Below, piece by piece: positions 61,111 to 64,000 of a DNA stretch of 64,000 nt; positions within the stretch are counted from its first letter, which is position 1, and every line of letters starts with the position of its first letter. The position numbers were made by a program, and so were the translations under genes. The notes under the pieces were generated by a model. It saw only the letters and a list, made by a program, of their open reading frames with translations. It was not told the DNA's origin and made no database searches. Origin of the DNA: Peribacillus deserti (GTDB taxonomy: Bacteria > Bacillota > Bacilli > Bacillales > DSM-1321); the NCBI RefSeq assembly GCF_002863585.1, contig NZ_PGUY01000002.1, positions 62,001 to 126,000 of the forward strand, in the 5' to 3' direction.

Positions 61111-61645
61111 AAAAAAATGTGATCTAATACTAGGAAGTGCTTTCCTAGATGAAGAGATTTTACAAAAAGTAAATCAACACCTTAGTAAAACGGATGACAA
61201 TAGCAAAGAAGGATATTCCCGTATCCAAAGTAAACTGGCTGATGGGGGAATTAATATTCCAATATGGGTCGAGATTATGAAACTTTTGGTTCAAAATACA
61301 AATCCTCATGAAAGTATTAGTAAACTGGATATGGAGTTTCATACTTCTTTTCTAAGGTTTAGAGGTATTGCTAAAAAGTTTTTAATGGAGATAAAGTTTG
61401 AAATTGATTTGTTGCCGCTTAGGGGAGAAAATAGAGCCTTATATTTTAAAGTGGCCAAAATGAAGCCGCTTAATGAGGATTGGATCAAGACTAAAATTTT
61501 AAATAGTCCACCTCTACTGTCATATATAAAAGGCAATATGATTATTAATCTCAATAAATTTGACGTAGTAAGGAAAGTCCCTTTGGAAAACATAAAACAT
61601 TTTGAACTTAAGGACGACAAACTCTGGGTGAGACTGGGCTTATAA
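61111..61645 (+). pseudogene. Open frame lacking a start codon, unknown protein
   Basis: The frame is open from 61111 to 61645 (178 codons) and reads like protein from DLILGSAFLDEEILQKVNQ onward. There is no ATG, GTG or TTG until the ATG at 61277, which lacks a ribosome site and would remove the first third. Readable parts include GINIPIWVEIMKLLVQ and NMIINLNKFDVVRKVPLENI. It is probably a 5'-truncated gene, or it uses a rare start. No family recognised. Confidence 0.5.
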
Positions 61646-61714
61646 ACACATGTTACTAACACTCGAGACTTTATTAATGGGAATTGCTCCTTTAACTCAT
61701 CACAAGTCAAATGA

Positions 61715-61742
61715 GCCCTTCTACTCAGAAGGGCCGTTTTTG
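61715..61742. terminator. Bidirectional terminator
   Basis: GCCCTTCT (61715-61722) pairs with AGAAGGGC (61727-61734), followed by GTTTTT. It includes the stop codon of the minus-strand small gene (61721-61723). Confidence 0.8.
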
Positions 61743-61882
61743 CGGATGGAATAGAATTCGGGATCATTATGATCCAAGATTCCTAACGTTTCGGTATCCA
61801 CATCATCTAAATCCGAACCAAGTTCATAGTCGAATTGGTCATTTTTAAATATATTTTCATACATTTTTTTGAATGGATTCAT
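61721..61882 (-). CDS. 53-residue acidic small protein
   Basis: MNPFKKMYENIFKNDQFDYE then LGSDLDDVDTETLGILDHND and PEFYSIRKNGPSE. Acidic, soluble. AGGTGC lies upstream of the ATG on the minus strand. Its stop lies in the shared terminator. Family not recognised. Convergent with the decayed ORF. Confidence 0.6.
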   Translation of the reverse strand: MNPFKKMYENIFKNDQFDYELGSDLDDVDTETLGILDHNDPEFYSIRKNGPSE

Positions 61883-62104
61883 ATAAGCACCTCATGATAG
61901 AAAGACTCTTCTAAGTATGCCCAAAAATAAACTCCATCATAATGAAAATTAACTGCACAAAACAATTTTGCTGCACCAATAAAATTTTACTTATAAGATG
62001 AGTGTCACGGGTTTAGTATATTTTAATCCCGTTAAACACTTTGGTTTACTGAAATGGCTTATAATTTCTATATATAAAACTTTTTCAGGAAATTGGAGCG
62101 ATAT

Positions 62105-62404
62105 ATGAGAAAAGGGATTTTATTGACATGTACCTTGTTAATAATACTGTTTATAACCGGCTGCAGGCAGGAGGGTGAAAAGAGTAAGAAAGAAATGAAA
62201 GAACTTGCTTCACAGGTAGCGATTGAATATTTAAAAGTGCGTGAGGGAAAAGATTTTATAGTCGATGAAGTGGAATTTTCCGACGGGACTGGCTTAACAG
62301 ATGTATTTGTATATGGCCACCTAAGAGGGAAAAAAGACGAAAAGATGTCTGTACTAATGGACTATGAAAACGATTTCAAAGTAGCCAGTATTCAGAAATA
62401 CTGA
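62105..62404 (+). CDS. Small lipoprotein
   Basis: A 99-residue protein: MRKGILLTCTLLIILFITGC is a lipoprotein signal with lipobox cysteine at residue 20. The mature domain (~80 residues, EYLKVREGKDFIVDEVEFSD and on) has one helix followed by strands. It is not a family I can name with certainty. The ATG at 62105 follows GGAGCG. It is 46 bases ahead of the P-loop kinase gene. Confidence 0.7.
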   Translation: MRKGILLTCTLLIILFITGCRQEGEKSKKEMKELASQVAIEYLKVREGKDFIVDEVEFSDGTGLTDVFVYGHLRGKKDEKMSVLMDYENDFKVASIQKY

Positions 62405-62450
62405 ATAGAATCAAGGGAGCCAGAAGTTTAGAGAATAAGAGGAGTTATTT

Positions 62451-62975
62451 ATGTTTTTTCTACAAATGGCAGGTTTTCCGGGGTCAGGAAAATCAACTCT
62501 TTCCAAAGAAATTTCAAAACGTACAGGTGCAATCATCGTAGATCACGATGTTGTTAAATCCGCACTGTTAACCTCAATTGGGGACAATCGAATTGATAAT
62601 AGGGCTGTTGGAGCTATTTCCTATACTATTGAATGGGCGCTGATAGATTCTCATCTATCCACCGGGCATAGCGTTATACTCGACAGTCCCTGTTTCTATC
62701 CAGAAATGGTTGAAAAGGGTGTGAAATTGTCTGAAAAGCACAAGGCAAAATATAAGTATGTTGAATGTTATTTAAATGATATAAACGTTGTACAACAAAG
62801 ATTAAAAAACCGTGAACGCGTGAAAAGCCAGATACAGCAAGTGGAATCAGAGGCTGCTTTTTTTCACTGGGTGGAAAATAGCAAAAGACCAGACACTCAT
62901 GAATATCTTGTGATCGATTCAAGAAAACCATTAGACAGTTACATAAATGACGTAATTACATATATTCACACATGA
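62451..62975 (+). CDS. P-loop kinase-like AAA protein
   Basis: A 174-residue nucleoside/aminoglycoside-kinase-like P-loop protein. Walker A is GFPGSGKST (residues 8-16). DHDVVKSALL is the likely acceptor/magnesium region, VILDSPCFYPE (Walker B-like), and a lid with arginines follows (QQRLKNRERVKSQ). The substrate is not predictable. Such Bacillaceae proteins are usually labelled AAA family ATPase. Followed by a strong terminator shared with the convergent LTA-synthase gene. Confidence 0.82.
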   Translation: MFFLQMAGFPGSGKSTLSKEISKRTGAIIVDHDVVKSALLTSIGDNRIDNRAVGAISYTIEWALIDSHLSTGHSVILDSPCFYPEMVEKGVKLSEKHKAKYKYVECYLNDINVVQQRLKNRERVKSQIQQVESEAAFFHWVENSKRPDTHEYLVIDSRKPLDSYINDVITYIHT

Positions 62976-62978
62976 ATA

Positions 62979-63010
62979 AGAGCTGGGAGATCTTTCTCCC
63001 AGCTCTTTTT
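62979..63010. terminator. Bidirectional terminator
   Basis: A perfect 12-base stem, AGAGCTGGGAGA (62979-62990) with TCTCCCAGCTCT (62995-63006), plus T-run. It serves the kinase and the convergent LTA-synthase-family gene. Confidence 0.92.
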
Positions 63011-63017
63011 GCAACTC

Positions 63018-64000
63018 TTATTCAGTTTCTTTAAGCTTAAAATACTTTGATGTACGCAGAACATTATCAAGGTTGTCATAAACAGCAAATCGATAGCTTT
63101 CTTTTGCTTCCATATCATTCTTGTTCACAGTAAAGGAAGCTGTGTCATCTGCTCCGTCTTTCCAGACAGCTTTAACTTCCTTTCCGTCCTTGCTCATAAT
63201 CTTGGCATACTTAGGCGCACCTTTTACAAAGATTTCATAATGATCGGCTGTAAAAGTCGTTTTTTGAATCTTAATTGTAGGATATAGACCAAGATGATAA
63301 TCCTTGGTTGGCTCATCGATCAGGCCGGGAATAGAATCTCCTGCATATCTCTTTCCGTGAAGCAGATCGTATTGCAGAACATGCAGGTCTTCCATTTCCT
63401 TCGTCTGCTTGCCCATTTGTTTCTGCCACTTCGTATAAGGAACCACAGCATCACCTTGTGCACGCATTTTATCAAGGATAGCTGTTACTGTATTCCCTTT
63501 TACACCTGCCATCTCCAATGAAATGGCGCCGAATTGGTTTGGTGAAAGATCAAGTTTTTTCGATTTGTTCCCTTCAGAGCTCCAGATGAAATATGGAACA
63601 TCATGTGTTTTAATGAAGTCTTCATAATCATTAAGCATATTATTCGCAATTTGAGTTCCCTGTGCTCCAAATACTTGATTGTTGTTTCCGAAGGTTGGAT
63701 AATGGTCACCCCAGAATACAAGAATCGTAGGTTCATCTCTCTTTTTAAGTTCTTCAATCAGGCGGCCGAGCTCCTGGTCGACACTGTGCATTTTTTCTGT
63801 GTATTTATTTAAATACTGTCTTGTAATATCAGGCAGAGTGCCTTTTTTTAAGAACTTAGAATCCGGCTGCGGTTTATACGGCTGATGTGCCTCAGCAGAA
63901 ACAGCATGGATGAAGTCTTTGCCCTTCGTATGATCTAGGGCTTCTAATGTAGAATTCGTGATCGAGTTATCTTTAGGGAAGCCCCAGCCGGATCCATTCG
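63018..64000 (-). CDS. LTA-synthase-family sulfatase-fold transferase, 3' part
   Basis: The C-terminal ~327 residues; the frame is open to the window edge. Readable are GWGFPKDNS, FIHAVSAEAHQPY and ILVFWGDHYPTFG (metal-binding GDH of the sulfatase/LtaS fold). An extracellular beta domain (YEIFVKGAPKYAKIMSKDGK) is at the end. The family polymerises lipoteichoic acid from phosphatidylglycerol or primes it, at the outer membrane face. The N-terminal membrane helices lie outside the window. It fits the wall-polymer theme of the region. Confidence 0.85.
   Translation of the reverse strand, partial: NGSGWGFPKDNSITNSTLEALDHTKGKDFIHAVSAEAHQPYKPQPDSKFLKKGTLPDITRQYLNKYTEKMHSVDQELGRLIEELKKRDEPTILVFWGDHYPTFGNNNQVFGAQGTQIANNMLNDYEDFIKTHDVPYFIWSSEGNKSKKLDLSPNQFGAISLEMAGVKGNTVTAILDKMRAQGDAVVPYTKWQKQMGKQTKEMEDLHVLQYDLLHGKRYAGDSIPGLIDEPTKDYHLGLYPTIKIQKTTFTADHYEIFVKGAPKYAKIMSKDGKEVKAVWKDGADDTASFTVNKNDMEAKESYRFAVYDNLDNVLRTSKYFKLKETE

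Overview
The window is chromosome from an endospore-forming member of the Bacillaceae. Evidence for this: spoIID, spoIIQ and spoIIID are present; the gene order from ywzB-ywmB-murA through spoIID, spoIIQ, spoIIID, mbl, flhO-flhP, fabZ, ywpF and ssb to ywqA-ywqB follows that of Bacillus subtilis; ribosome binding sites are strong; and many terminators are intrinsic. A complete-looking nuoA-N operon, which B. subtilis lacks, places it outside the subtilis group, nearer the environmental Bacillaceae genera. No species name can be supported from the sequence alone.

Layout. 1-10.6 kb: the 3' part of a complex I operon, nuoA(partial)BCDHIJKLMN, with no NADH-oxidising nuoEFG and with a NuoC that carries a long Ala/Lys repeat extension. 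10.7-11.04 kb: a degenerate ~21-bp tandem repeat. 11.6-23.0 kb: conserved core genes for cell wall (murA, mbl), sporulation (spoIID, spoIIQ, spoIIID), flagellar rod (flhO, flhP), fatty acids (fabZ) and small membrane proteins. 23.2-29 kb: a large secreted subtilase, a small lipoprotein and an IS3-type element sitting in the loop of a terminator. 29-37.3 kb: ywpF, ssb, small genes, an RraB-like gene, a striking array of ten 52-bp hairpin repeats, and the SNF2/SWIM pair ywqA-ywqB. 37.3-38.1 kb: a REP-associated tyrosine transposase (RAYT) gene bracketed by paired palindromes. 38.4-42.7 kb: a frameshifted ISL3-type element next to a PlcR-like regulator, a Yip1-like membrane protein and a MacA/YknX-like adaptor. 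43-48 kb: small genes, a CorA-like protein and a secreted alkaline phosphatase. 48.3-60 kb: a cyclic-di-GMP-I riboswitch in front of a SinI-like gene, then tandem galE genes, the TagGH teichoic-acid exporter and three glycosyl/glycerophosphotransferase genes. 60-64 kb: an EcsC-family gene, a decayed ORF, small proteins, a P-loop kinase and the 3' end of an LTA-synthase-family gene.

Three systems stand out. First, a 13-bp palindrome (GGGGAC, T or A, GTCCCC) occurs about 16 times in the window, mostly in closely spaced pairs just after stop codons, and two such pairs flank the RAYT gene. This looks like a Firmicute REPIN-RAYT system. Second, the c-di-GMP riboswitch directly precedes a SinI-type antirepressor and lies just upstream of the envelope-polysaccharide genes, suggesting a direct link from second messenger to the biofilm switch. 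Third, the 52-bp hairpin array at 32.16-32.70 kb is unexplained. Coordinates of starts were chosen from ribosome binding sites read by eye. All homology statements are from recognition, not from a search.
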